DNA of 64,000 nt from Ostrinia nubilalis (taxonomy: Eukaryota > Arthropoda > Insecta > Lepidoptera > Crambidae), in the NCBI RefSeq assembly GCF_963855985.1, contig NC_087119.1:6550001-6614000 (forward strand), read 5' to 3'. A program made the position numbers and the translations under genes. Position 1 is the stretch's first letter. Each line of letters begins with the position of its first letter. The notes beneath the pieces were generated by a model, which was given only the letters and a program-made list of their open reading frames with translations, was not told where the DNA came from and made no database searches. This document shows positions 47,269 through 59,085 of the stretch, in pieces.

Positions 47269-47688
47269 TTTGTAGAAGGTAGACGGGCGGCGCGTTCGGC
47301 TGTGTGTAGATTAAATCGCTTTAAGCGATGTAAAGCTCCTGCCGTCCAGCGTAACAGAATCTGTGCAGCGATATTGTAGTACTGAGCCGCTGACTTGTGT
47401 AACTGCTATGGTCGCGGCGAGAAGGTCGTAAGCGCCGTGCGATACGCGTCGCTTACGCGTAATACTCAAAGCACTGCAGACTGTGATTAATGTCCAGCAA
47501 AAAAATAACACTCGCCTATTATTTTTCAAGAAAACTGCACTTATGAGCACTAAAAACTTTCAATTCATAGTTCAGATCGTAGATAGTTAGATCAGGTTTG
47601 CTTGGCACTATTCTTCTTGTAAGAAATCACTGTGTTTACCACTGATAAACGTTTTTATATTGGAGAGAAACAAAAATGCTGTTGCTTG
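47269..47688 (-). promoter_or_regulatory. 5' UTR of the retrotransposon, proximal part
   Basis: About 420 bases between ORF1 and the nested TTAA element; with 50021-50057 it makes a 5' UTR of roughly 457 bases. It should carry the internal promoter of a non-LTR element (family knowledge); no motif is distinct. The minus frame 47311-47550 is not called. Confidence 0.5.
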
Positions 47689-48155
47689 TTAAGGCGATTA
47701 GAGTCCTCAATCCGCGTCAAATGGGCATTTTGTAAAGCCTACTCCTCTTTTACTGCTGGACAGAAATAGTTGAAAAAAATATATGTTATATAACAGTTCA
47801 AGGACTACATTTGTGACGTTTGAATTTTCGCTACGTCTCTTTGTTTTGGATTTAAAAAATAAATACGGGACATCGATTTTTTACTTAAATTTCCTACTCC
47901 TCCAAAACGGCTATGTTAATTTAAAAGATTTTTGCACGAATAGTTTAGGAATTCTTTAATCTTTAAATGACACGTTGCGTTTTTCAATCGAACATTACTT
48001 TCATTCATAAATTTTACTTTTGATAAATTCCGAACGTTTTGCTGTTGAGGGGGCCTTCGCGGGGTGCGGGCGGCAGTCGGCCGCTGGCCTTCAGACGGGG
48101 AGGTTGTGTCACTCGCTGCAAACTGACATTAGCGATCAAAATGAATTTTTTCTTT

Positions 48156-48284
48156 GGCTGAGTTGCACCACCTGACGTGACCTAACTTTGACCGTAGCTT
48201 TGGCGATAACCGGTGTTTTTTTGTATGGAGTTTGACAGATTTTTGACTTTTGTCAAATTTAAAATAAGATGGTGCAACCTAGTC
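48156..48284. mobile_element. MITE, GGCTGAGTTGCACC family, copy C
   Basis: ggctgagttgcaccacctga ... aagatggtgcaacctagtc with the family interior 'gcgataaccggtg' and 'tttgtatggagtttgacaga'. Nested inside the TTAA element. Confidence 0.8.
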
Positions 48285-49496
48285 TTTGTTTGACAATAGT
48301 TTTTATGTCAGAGTTGTTCATAGAGCACGTTCAGTCAGACGATACGATTGAATTAAGGCATGCTCGGACGCTATTATCTACCTAAATAGAATCTATTAGT
48401 GTAAAAAAATCGACTCCAAAAAAAAACGGCACTAGATAAGTAAAAGATGAAAATATATTCCGTTATTTATTTACTAGGCCTTTGCAATCAGTATCCAAAT
48501 TAGGAGCGAGTCAGAATCAGTAACTTAATCGATTTACGTGAAGAAAACAATTTATATTTTTCATACTTAGGCTCGGCGCAAATGGGCCATTTAGAATTAG
48601 ATTTTCAATATGTTTCTTCGCGAAAATACCACAGTTAAAAAAAATAAGATAAAGTGGTATTGATAAATTGTTCTATAGAGCTTATTAAAAAATGTGGATA
48701 CTGATTACAAATGCCCGTATATCAAGATTGATATTTTCGGAGTCGGTGACAGCTTTTGGTGATTCGTTTTGGAGTTGGTTTTAATTTTTGGTGAAAATTA
48801 ATTTATTTCATGCCTTTAGTAGACTATAGGTACTCAATAGCCCTTGTTGTTGCCACTGAAGGTGCATAGGTACACAGTACATTGATACCATATTTTTCAT
48901 GTTAAGTGCAAATAATACTTCCCTAAATTACCTAACCATGACTCAATTTCATCGCATCATAAATAACTTCGTAATTACTTGTTTGTTGACAAATAAAAAT
49001 ATCCCGTGTCCAATATTTTTTGATAGTGTAATTGACGGACTAAAAGTGTTTTTTTAAGAAACTAGCCTATTCCTACGGCCACATTCCAGCTCCATCATCA
49101 GACCCTGTTTGCCTTTGAGAATTGAAGTAGGTAGGTACTCGTGATTTTTAAAGTAGCTTACTTACATAATATTACTTACTTATTTTTATATAAATAAATA
49201 AATACAAATCAAACGAGCCTAAACTCGATGGAATCGTTTAATCCCGGAGTTGCTATGGGGCCACTGGCATTCCAGCTCTATCATCAGATGGACTCCATGT
49301 CATCACAATATTGCATTGTCATCCGAATTACATGTATATCCAAAATTTTAACTCAATCAGTTGTTGAAGGATTTCTAATAAAAAGACGAGATTAAACACA
49401 TTTTCAGTTTATTCTTCATAAGTGACACAAAGAGAATGACAATAGACAAAAGAAGAAACATTTGCTTTTTTAAACCATAGACAATACTACTATGGA

Positions 49497-49592
49497 TGCA
49501 GGTCGCTACCAACCGTGCGATGTGGAAGTCATTGGGGGAGGCCTATGTTCAGCAGTGGACGTCCTGTGGCTGAAATGATGATGATGAATACT
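49497..49592 (+). repeat. 3' tail of an RTE-clade retrotransposon, plus strand
   Basis: 'gggaggcctatgttcagcag' 'tggacgtcctgtggctgaaa' and a (tga)n end: the sense-strand C-terminus and tail of lepidopteran RTE elements. The upstream part is absent. Confidence 0.7.
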
Positions 49593-50057
49593 ACTATGTG
49601 TTCCAATACCTACAGTTATCGTCAGGAAGTTGGTCTAACAAATTCAGCTTGCAAGATTCCAACCGAAGTTACCTACATAATTTACATGTTCAAATTTCGA
49701 GAACGGCTGAACCGACAAAAACATTAGAAAATTTACGAAAAAATGAAAAATAAATATCCCGTACAAAATGTTCATGGATTGTGTTATTTTTATTAAATAC
49801 CTTTACGCCTGAGTTAAATGACACCGACATCAAGGTTCATCAATTCAAGTTTAAAATAATAGGCAGTAATGTGATGAAAAAAGAGCTTCTATTCTGTATC
49901 TACCTATGCCCTTGTAATTTTGATCGGTGTCAAATCGGAGTTTTCGTGCGGGGCGCGCGGGTGTTTCGCGCGGCGTGAAGGTCAAACGCCCAAGGTCATT
50001 GAGGACTCTAATCGCCTTAAACTACCGTCCGTACGTAACCGTACATTATGAATAATT

Positions 50058-50743
50058 CTTTGTTTAGTTTTCCAGCGATAACTTCAATAATATTGGAGAT
50101 AACGTAAAATTATTTTTCTACTTTTAGTGTATACTTTTTTCGGAGTCAGTTTAATTTTTAGTCGGTTTTATTTAAACGAAATTATTTTACTTTTTTATGC
50201 AATTATGCTTACGTATTGTTCGATTGCTTATTTTCCTATATAAGTAAATAAAATAAAAGAAAATTAAAATCTTCTTTCAATTGATAGCATCTTAATAAAT
50301 TACCTCCCTAGCGGAATAGAGCAACAAAGAACTGAGCGAGCGAGATGTCACTAGTAGCAACACTGTAAAGAACTGAGCGAGCGAGATGTCACTAGTAGCA
50401 ACACTGTCAAACAGAACTTTTTGCAACTATTTGAAGTTTAATAACTTTACGGATATCATTGATTGTTTTACTGTCCAGTGTGTTTTTTGATTACATCATC
50501 TCATCTCACAGTTTGTTTCCTGTTCTCGAAAATTTCATAATCAGTTCACATTCAATGTTGCGACTTTGTTGCAATTTTTAGTATTTTGACGATCACCCGG
50601 CGATGATACGCAAGTATTAAAATAATTTCACTTCGCGATTAACGAGAGGTTTTGTCGCAACACTAGTTCACAGACTAAAAATTTTTTTATGTCAGTTGGC
50701 CATTTTTGATGACATTTCTGCTGATTTCTAAAAAATTAGACTG
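50058..50743 (+). mobile_element. BC element copy 1, right part
   Basis: Continues 43022 after the retrotransposon, starting with the duplicated ctttgtt. It contains two tandem 41-bp units (aaagaactgagcgagcgaga...) at 50324-50405 and ends 'aaaaaattagactg'. Nearly identical to 51129-51812. Confidence 0.85.
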
Positions 50744-51812
50744 CCTTGATTTTTTAGAATCCAGCAGAGATGTAAACAAACACTTTCATACACAATTACA
50801 CCATAATCACTTACGTGTTCATAATATCATACACATTATTTAACAAGCCCATGAAACCAACTTTATTTTCACGTTTAGATAAGTTTGAAATCAATCTTTG
50901 AAACAAATTATTTTGCAAAATACGTGGACGATGAAAATTTGTGAGACTTGTCAAATTGACTTGACGTTTAAAATCATGTGTTATCTCCATATTGTCTATG
51001 ACTTGTCTCTGACACATCAGTGCTGTAACCTGTGAGTCATAGACAATAATCTGTAAATTTAATCGATATTATTATAAGTATTCACTTATTCCGATTACTG
51101 ATTAATTTTAAATAAAAAATATACGATACTTTGTTTAGTTTTCCAGCGATAACTTCAATAATATTGGAGATAACGTAAAATTATTTTTCTACTTTTAGTG
51201 TATACTTTTTTCGGAGTCAGTTTAATTTTTAGTCGGTTTTATTTAAACGAAATTATTTTACTTTTTTATGCAATTATGCTTACGTATTGTTCGATTGCTT
51301 ACTTTCCTATATAAGTAAATAAAATAAAAGAAAATTAAAATCTTCTTTCAATTGATAGCATCTTAAATTACCTCCCTAGCGGAATAGAGCAACAAAGAAC
51401 TGAGCGAGCGAGATGTCACTAGTAGCAACACTGTAAAGAACTGAGCGAGCGAGATGTCACTAGTAGCAACACTGTCAAACAGAACTTTTTGCAACTATTT
51501 GAAGTTTAATAACTTTACGGATATCATTGATTGTTTTACTGTCCAGTGTGTTTTTTGATTACATCATCTCATCTCACAGTTTGTTTCCTGTTCTCGAAAA
51601 TTTCATAATCAGTTCACATTCAATGTTGCGACTTTGTTGCAATTTTTAGTATTTTGACGATCACCCGGCGATGATACGCAAGTATTAAAATAATTTCACT
51701 TCGCGATTAACGAGAGGTTTTGTCGCATCACTAGTTCACAGACTAAAAATTTTTTTATGTCAGTTGGCCATTTTTGATGACATTTCTGCTGATTTCTAAA
51801 AAATTAGACTGT
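50744..51812 (+). mobile_element. BC element copy 2, complete, ~1.07 kb
   Basis: Uninterrupted reference copy. Degenerate TIRs: the start ccttgattttttagaatcca and the reversed end cagtctaattttttagaaat align. TA follows the right end (51813) and precedes copy 1 (41752). Tandem with copy 1 with no spacer. No transposase; the minus frame 50811-51017 has no recognisable domain. Confidence 0.82.
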
Positions 51813-51889
51813 ACATCTGTGCATTTCGAGCAAGTTAGGAATAGTCTATCAGAAATTGTTCTAAAACAACCGGCGCACTTGGTTTCCAT

Positions 51890-52040
51890 AGTTGATGCCA
51901 TTTCTTAATGTTGATTTTTGTTTTATAGGTAATTTAATAACCACAAAAAAATTTTCGATGTTTGGATCCGAACCACGATCTCTGGATTAGAAATGCCAGT
52001 AATGTGTAGTACCACTGCGCCAAGTGATCTTGTTGGTAGG
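51890..52040 (-). mobile_element. tRNA-derived SINE-like repeat, minus strand
   Basis: Minus strand: A box tggcgcagtggta (52022-52010) and B box ggttcggatcc (51975-51965) at tRNA-like spacing, followed by an A/T-rich tail. Too diverged to be a working tRNA. Confidence 0.55.
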
Positions 52041-52087
52041 TCGTGAAATTTGAGTAGTATATCTTCCTTATTAGTGGTGTTGTTATA

Positions 52088-53112
52088 CAGTGTGAGTCAC
52101 GTTAAAGTGTACATATGAAAATAGATGAAACTATACCTATTTTTATCGACAAAAAAGAGGTCAAAATTTTTTTGAGATTTTTTAAAAATTTTTTTTAATT
52201 TTTTATGGAATTTTTTTTCTTCCAATTACTTATTGTAAAGAAAACCTAATAACTTTAAAACTAAGAGGTATATCCTGATAAAATAAAAACAGTAATAATG
52301 CTAAATAACAAGCGATACTAAAAAAATACATAAAATACACAAAAAAGGCCAACAAATAATAAAAAATGATACTTTTTGAAAAAAAAATTGCTTTTAAATT
52401 CGTGTTTTTTTGGTTATTTGAGCAATTTCTCCAAAAAATGCCCCTATAACCGGTGGTTTTTATTACTTTGTATTATTCTCTATCGTATTACCTTCGTAAA
52501 ACCAAAAATCGCATGTCTCTATCCCTATCAAAACGTTTGCAATGATCGTTTGAACTAAGCCTCTCCGGGCGCGCCATTCAACGCTTCGTTAACAACGAAA
52601 CCGAAAATGGCTCTAGATTTGTAATTTTGATAAAGCCAAGTTAGATTTCAAATAAAAACAAAAGATTTCGAAGTAAAATAAGCATTTTAGTTAAAATTAA
52701 AATTGTCTCTACCTGTAGCGGAGAATAATGTTGTGGCAGGCCTTTGTTCAAACGATCATAGCAAAATTAAATGTTGTGATAGGGATAGAGACATGCGATT
52801 TTTGGTTTTACAAAGATAATACGATAGAGAATAATACAAAGTAATAAAAACCACCTGTTATAGGGGCATTTATTGGAGAAATTTATTAAATAACCAAAAA
52901 AACACGAATTTAAAAGCAGATTTTTTTCAAAAAGTATCGTTTTTTATTATTTGTTGGCCTTTTTTGTGTATTTTATGTATTTTTTAGTATCGCCTGTTAT
53001 TTAGCATTATTACCGTTTTTATTTTTTAGGATTATTTGTCCTCTTTTTTGTCGATAAAAATAGGTCTAGTTTCATCTATTTTCATATGTACACTTTAACG
53101 TGACTCACACTG
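52088..53112. mobile_element. 1025-bp giant foldback element with CAGTGTGAGTCACG ends
   Basis: Left arm 52088-~52555 and right arm ~52748-53112 are inverted copies with high identity; the left arm carries about 100 extra bases near 52165-52265. The loop is ~190 bp. TA at 52086-52087 and 53113-53114. No coding frame; the plus frame 52376-52558 lies in the arm and is not a gene. Confidence 0.85.
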
Positions 53113-53157
53113 TATTTCGTACAGGTGTCGCTACGCAGCCGATATCGACGACATGGA

Positions 53158-53640
53158 AAAAGGACATCATCCATTTTGGTCCAAAATCAAAAGTGCCGGC
53201 CAAAAAATAAAAGTGCTGTATTCTGATAGCATACGTCCGCCTTAGCATTTATTACTATGGCACCAAAGCTGTAGCACCACTGTGCATCGTAGTATTAGTT
53301 CTAAAAATATATGAAACGACTGACTTTGATCTCAAATACTACGACGCACAATGGTGCTACAGCTTTGGTGTCATAGTAACAAATGCTAAGGCGGACGTAT
53401 TCTGTCAGAATACAGCACTTTTTTTTTATTGGCCGACATTTTTGATTTTGAACAAAAAATGTATGAATAGTCGATGACTTTTAGATCTCAAATACTCGAC
53501 GCACAGTGGAGCTACGGCTTTGGTGCCATAGTAACAAATGCTAAGGCAGACGTATTCTATCAGAATACAGCACTTTTTTTTGTTGGCCGGCACTTTTGAT
53601 TTTGGACCAAAAATATATGAAACGTGGATGATGTCCTTTG
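53158..53640. repeat. Three-armed foldback repeat
   Basis: Outer arms aaaggacatcatcca... / ...tggatgatgtccttt. A ~100-bp block (gctgtattctgatagcatac, 'gtccgccttagcattt', 'tatggcaccaaagct') is present once forward (53210-53300) and twice inverted (53338-53425, 53490-53575). Confidence 0.75.
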
Positions 53641-54649
53641 ATGCTGTAGTTAGATCCAGAGTCAACAGATGGCGTTATTGTAGATTCTATTCGATAATAG
53701 TCTTTAAGTTAAGAGTGGTAACATTGAAAGTCCCATATACACTTTTTGATTTAAATAAAATTAACCGTGTAAATCAATTGCACTGTAGTTTATTCAAGAG
53801 ATTAGTATTACAAGTCATACCGCTAGATGGCGCTGTGCTTACTTAACTCGCGGTATCATTTGATTTTTTCCGATTCAATAAGTAGCAAGTGGTTTAATTA
53901 ATGATATCCCACAAATTCATAACTCCGAAGCGATTGCGAACGAAGTCAAAAGAAAAAAAAAGAAAAAAAAGAATGATAATTTAGGATGGAGATGTGTCAA
54001 ATTCACATAAATTTTTGTATACGGTCTTGCCGATTTGAGTAAGATCGTAGTAATTTCAATTAATAAATTATACAGTGTGTCTCAGCTCAGAATACAGAAC
54101 AAACCAGAAGGAGTGTTCGATAACATTTCTACGCGGGAGGGAAAGTATTAAGAAGGAAGTAGTGACTTGGCCGTTTAAGGGTACAAAACCAGGTGCTCCA
54201 TGACAACATAAAGCTTAATAAAGCTGCGTATTTCAATAATACTTATGCATGAATAACTGCATGATTATTGATTATCTTAATAATAATTATTGTTCAACGG
54301 CCAAGTCACACAACTTTAACTAAAATAATAAAGAAATCGCAGTAAAGAACCATAGACTTGGCACGACTTTGTCTAGATTTCATTACTTTTTAGAGATAAA
54401 CAAGCAGCTCCATCGAGACTTGGCTAGTTTTTTACAGAATGTTTTTGGTGGGATTTCACTTCTTTTTGTAATGTGGCATAGTTATTTAACGTCGTCGTCC
54501 TTTAATATTATCGACATTATTTTTTTACGATATTAAACATAGCGACCTTTAAATGGACAACGAATCAGAATTGTTTTAATAATAACTTAACCTTAGCGAA
54601 CCTCACGCATATAATAAGCGAAATCAACCAAATTCTAATTACACAACAT
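53641..54649. other. Intergenic with two AGATGGCG motifs
   Basis: Motifs at 53662-53674 and 53820-53832, the latter followed by 'ctgtgcttacttaactcgcg' as in the 13011 repeat. A lone cagtgtgtctc end-like sequence follows TA at 54073. No gene recognised. Confidence 0.5.
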
Positions 54650-54810
54650 TCAACTTAATCGACGGGGGGGTCTAGAAAGGAAAAAAAATCTGGACACCGC
54701 GGTGCAGAAAATCGACGCTCAAAGTGCTAGCGTCATCTAGCGGTGAGCGGTACAAGCGAACACCACGGTGCCGGTGTGGCGCTAGTAGTATTGATTATGA
54801 ATGTGGTGTT
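54650..54810 (+). repeat. Dispersed repeat similar to 63220-63430
   Basis: Shares 'atcgacgg.ggg', 'acaccgcg.tg', 'atctag(c/t)ggtgagcg' and 'ggcg..gctagtagt.ttg' with 63220-63430 in the same order. The motif at 54732-54744 is a degraded AGATGRCG core. Confidence 0.55.
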
Positions 54811-55251
54811 ACTCCAGATCTTCGATTTTCCTAGTTTTTAGTTTTCCCTTTATGTGGCCATTAAACCCTAACTCTGTACCAAATTTCAGCTCTCTGAGTT
54901 TATGGGAAGTACTAGTTCTATTTTGATGATCATCAGTGAGTGAGTGAGTGTCATAAATGCGAAACTTTGCTTTCGCTTAACTTCGGAACTAAATGACCTA
55001 CAGACTTGAAATTTTGGATTTTAAGTATGTGATTGTAGCTTACTAGATGATGAAAATTTCTGCTTTCTGGTCTTATCCAGAGGTTCTCAAATAGGGGCCT
55101 GAAAATGCGGCGAAATGGTTCCAGTAAAGGATGGTAGGTACGGCAGTGTTTGCTTCGCGCTCGACTTGGCGGGGGCACTGCCGTGCCCCCAGATCTGTCG
55201 TCTCGCGTGCCGCGGCGGAGCGCGGTGCAGTGTGATAATCACCTTATGTCT
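54811..55251. repeat. Interspersed repeat with (GTGA)n and GC-rich end
   Basis: Around 54880-55210: 'attttgatgatcatcagtga', (gtga)n, then a GC-rich end with 'tttgcttcgcgctcgacttg' and the palindrome gggggcactgccgtgccccc (55169-55188). I recall the type as common in Lepidoptera; class unknown. Confidence 0.45.
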
Positions 55252-55395
55252 CGGCCGCACTCATCGCGATAACCCAAAGATTCGAGCTATCGCGATGTGT
55301 GTAGCCGAGTATTCGCGTATACTTCGGTCCTATTTTGCATAGTCGGAAGAACTTCGCTCGGTAGTCGCCCGAATGTTATCGCGATGTGTGTGGCC
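55252..55395. mobile_element. 144-bp MITE with ATCGCGATAAC repeats
   Basis: Inverted ends cggccgcactcatcgcgata / tatcgcgatgtgtgtggcc; an extra ctatcgcgatgtgtgtagcc lies inside. Non-coding. Confidence 0.7.
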
Positions 55396-55756
55396 CAGGC
55401 ATTAGTGTTTTTAAAATAAAAATGTTTTGCGTAGAAAAATGTAAATTGTAAACCCAACAAATTAATTCAGAACAAAATTCGTAACAAGCTAAATGCGTCA
55501 CAGTGAATTGACTTTTGAACTGTAAACATTCCAAAGATAGTCAAAATAACCGTCACATCAGATTGACAGGTCATATGTCAACTTTCAAATTGTTTGAACT
55601 GTGTAAGTAAACCAATAGAATAAAACTTATCTCACGCATTGTTCTTTTAATAATAAAAATGTGAACTGATAGAACGTTGCGGGTTGCGCGGCCACATGAT
55701 TTGCCAAGTATTAATGTGACTGACCTTACAGTCATTTGTATGTTTGTATGTTACCT
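55396..55756. other. Intergenic, nothing recognised
   Basis: AT-rich; no supported feature. Confidence 0.5.
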
Positions 55757-56091
55757 CGGCTGAACCATTTAAGAACCTAGTAAGGGACATGTTTTCAGAT
55801 TTTCGTTTTTTATCATAAAGCTACATAATATTAAGGTACCTACCGAATACAAAGACAGAAATTGCGATCAAACAACTAGAAGCCTAAAAGGCAAGAGACT
55901 CCAAACCTAGTAACTACACCACAAACCCAATTTGACCATTTTAAAAAACCAGTAAGTAACATAAACCATTTCGAAACTTAGTAAGTGCATGAACATACTA
56001 GGTTTTATAATGGTCAATGTGCCTTACTGGGAAATGAAAATACGTGTCCACCCCCCTACCGACCATCACAAACCTAGCATCACTGGCAACA

Positions 56092-57415
56092 CACACTGAT
56101 CAAAGACTTTTGTCTTGAGACACTGCGGTATTTCGGACGTGAGAATATCGTGAAGCTTCCCGAACGCTGCCCAGCCGAGTTGGATTCGACGATTGACCTC
56201 TTTCTCGAAGTTGGACCTACCTAACTGGACTGTTTGTGCCAGCTATACATAATTGTCAACAACTTCGAGTATAGTGTCTCCAACCTTCAGAGGAGTGGGT
56301 ACAACACGGGCATTTGACATGATTTTTATCTAGTCCATGTTCATTTTAAGACCCACTTGTTGAGAGGCTCTACTGAAGCCATCGAGCATTGTGCTTAGAT
56401 CCTCTACGGTCTCAGCCATGACTACGATATCGTCCGCGAAACGAAGGTGGGTGATATTTATGCTGAATCCGCTCCAGTCCAGAAGCTTGAAAACATCTTC
56501 CAGGGCGGTGGTGAATAGTTTCGGACGTAGACATGGCTCAGAAGTGAGATAGTTTTTAACAAGATTTTGTCGTCTTTTTTGAAGAAGAGTATCACCACAC
56601 TTCTGTGCCATGCCATAGGCGTTTTTCCCTCGAGCTCTATCCTTTTACCGGCGTTCCGCCTGCTTTCAGAAGCTCAGCCGTGATTCCATCATCACCCGGT
56701 GCCTTGTTGTTTTTCAGCTGTTTGATAGCCATTCTAATCTCGTACAGACTGACGTCCGGGATATCTTCGATGTAGTGTCGGGTCAATCTAGCTCCAGGCT
56801 CTCCGGCTAGATTTGTGACAGGTGTACATACACTCGTAGTTGTCCGTAGAACTTCTCAACCTCTTCCAATAACTCAGGCCACAACGAGATGTCTCTGCCA
56901 TCCTCGGTCTTCAGCTTGGTCAGTTGGCTTTGGCCAACAGACAGATCCCTTGCGAACACTTTAGAGCCTGGTAATTTGGTACGCTCAATCGCCTCTTTAA
57001 TACGATCTGTATTAAATTGGCGTAGGTCGTGAGTCAAAGACTTGGAGATCTGTCTGTTAAGATGCCGATACTGAGCAGCATCTTCAGAGGACTGCAGAAC
57101 CAAGTTCCGTCTATCTTCCATAAGTTTATTGGTGAGGTCAGAGATCTTTTTGGTTCCATTTAAACGACGGGTTCTAAAGAACTTAAACCCAGTCGTTTGG
57201 ACAATTTCCACAAACCTGTCATTGTATCCGTCCACATTTTCACAGTCTCCTAGGCATTCGAAACAATTTTGCAACTCGAGCTGAAAGGTTTCGGGGTTTT
57301 GGAGTTGGATGGGCGCTGGGTGGAGCGTAGACTTCATCAGTCGACGCCTCTCCAGCTTGGGTCTGATATTCAATGTGCCTCTTACCATTCGGTGATCACT
57401 TCCTGTTTTGACCGA
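56092..57415 (-). pseudogene. RTE-clade retrotransposon fragment (endonuclease end to reverse transcriptase)
   Basis: Minus strand. It begins with the end of the endonuclease (TGSDHRMVRG), then a linker (frame 57388-56807) and the RT opening block NNKAPGDDGITAELLK, readable at about 56710-56665. After an internal deletion of the RT core, with frameshifts, it resumes at 56611-56330 with 'RFADDIVVMAE', the FADD active site, and 'VNRRIQLGWAAFGKL' at about 56195-56150. Neither end of the full element is present. The family resembles lepidopteran RTE. Clearly dead. Confidence 0.85.
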
Positions 57416-57783
57416 CCTATGGTAAGATTGAAATGGACCCTGACCCCAATAACCATTTTAAAACCTAGTAAGTACGCTCATACTAGGTTTGGATTCTGGT
57501 TTTTTCGAAGTAAAAAAAAAAAGAAAACCATTTGAGTGTTAGTAAGGGCCATAAAACTTGCTATTTAAAAGTTAATTAATTAATTTATTGTAAAATATAT
57601 AGTTAAATTATTAAGCTTCAAAATAAACATGCTCAGAGACAATTTGTGGTACGATCTGCACACTTGTATAATAAATTTAACAAGCTTATGAACATCTACC
57701 CTATGAATCACTATGCTTGCAAAATGCATCTTACGACATTGCTGAAAACTTGGAGCTATGACAAGACTGAAACATTTTTGCAT

Positions 57784-57870
57784 GATATCGTTCGTTCGTT
57801 CGTTCGTTTCAGCCGAAAGACGTCCACTGCTGGACAAAGGCCTCCCCCAAGGATTTCCACAAAAATTTAA
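57784..57870 (-). repeat. RTE 3' tail, minus strand, with (CGTT)n
   Basis: (cgtt)5 then 'tcagccgaaagacgtccact' 'gctggacaaaggcctccccc'. Same tail type as 23986 and 49497. Confidence 0.7.
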
Positions 57871-58002
57871 ATCTAATATAATTTACAATATAGGCTTCCC
57901 AAAACGAATTTAACCTAAAATTAATATTAATTAAATATGCAAACACATAACTTAACTTAACTTTTCATTAAATAAATTAATAAAATTACTACTACATAAT
58001 AA

Positions 58003-58561
<559 letters not shown>

Positions 58562-58699
58562 TTTCAGTTCCTACTTGTAAAATAAGTCAATAGATATGCA
58601 TGGTATTTCCTAGCTGTATAATTTCATAATGTAAATTATTGTAAATGGAGAGCGGGGTTTTCTAACACAAGTATCTACTTATACTTAAAAGAAAACCCC

Positions 58700-58770
58700 A
58701 ATCGAAACCCTGTTTTTTTCAAACCTGATTCTGAATAAACAATTTTGTATTTGTATTTGTATTAAACATC
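58700..58770 (+). repeat. Possible retroelement tail, (tttgta)n
   Basis: 'aataaacaattttgtatttg' then tatttgtatt repeats, typical of a LINE/SINE tail. No body recognised upstream. Confidence 0.35.
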
Positions 58771-58963
58771 AAAAAGTTTTCAAAAGTTTGAGTATACCAG
58801 TATGGTAAACGAAAATGTGTTTTTTCGCGCTCCTGTAAAATTTACTCCGCTGCTCTTACTAGGTTCTTAAATGGTTCAGCCGACTAGGTAGTTCTATTTT
58901 GCTTAAAACTTTTACACAGGTAGGTACTTATTTTATAAATCTGCTTAAGAATTCCCTAAGTCG

Positions 58964-59085
58964 CTTCGTTTCAGCCGAAAGACTAAGGCTGAGTTGCACC
59001 ACCTAGCTTTAACGGTAACTATGACGATAACCGGTGTTTTTTGTAGGTATGGATCTTGACAGATTTTTGACGTTGTCAAAGTTCA
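58964..59085. mobile_element. RTE tail interrupted by GGCTGAGTTGCACC MITE, copy D
   Basis: 'cgtttcagccgaaagac' (58966-58982) stops and a MITE begins at 58987 (ggctgagttgcaccacctag ... gataaccggtg). The MITE right end is lost after 'gttgtcaaagttcaccc'. Confidence 0.6.

Larger units (their letters stand above)
47689..50020. mobile_element. 2.3-kb TTAA-flanked (piggyBac-type) element, non-autonomous
   Basis: Inverted ends ttaaggcgattagagtcctc... (47689-47711) and its complement (49998-50020), 23 bp perfect including TTAA, the piggyBac target duplication. It sits 37 bases from the retrotransposon 5' end, splitting the 5' UTR. The interior has no transposase but hosts a MITE (48156-48284), an RTE tail (49497) and a repeated 'attccagctc.atcatcag' block (49083, 49268). 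Confidence 0.82.
43023..50057 (-). mobile_element. Full-length CR1/Jockey-like non-LTR retrotransposon (with nested insertion)
   Basis: Minus-strand element: 5' end at 50057, 5' UTR split by a TTAA element (47689-50020), ORF1, 29-base gap, ORF2, short 3' UTR and an (AAAT)n tail at 43045-43023. A 7-bp target duplication, confirmed by the empty site in BC copy 2, fixes both ends. Without the nested element it is about 4.7 kb, normal for a complete member. Both ORFs are open. Confidence 0.88.

Noticed and set aside
50058..51812. LTR retrotransposon reading of the ~685-bp direct repeats flanking a ~385-bp segment
   Set aside because: Repeats do not run TG...CA, there is no primer-binding site or polypurine tract, and the structure is explained by two tandem BC elements with inverted ends.
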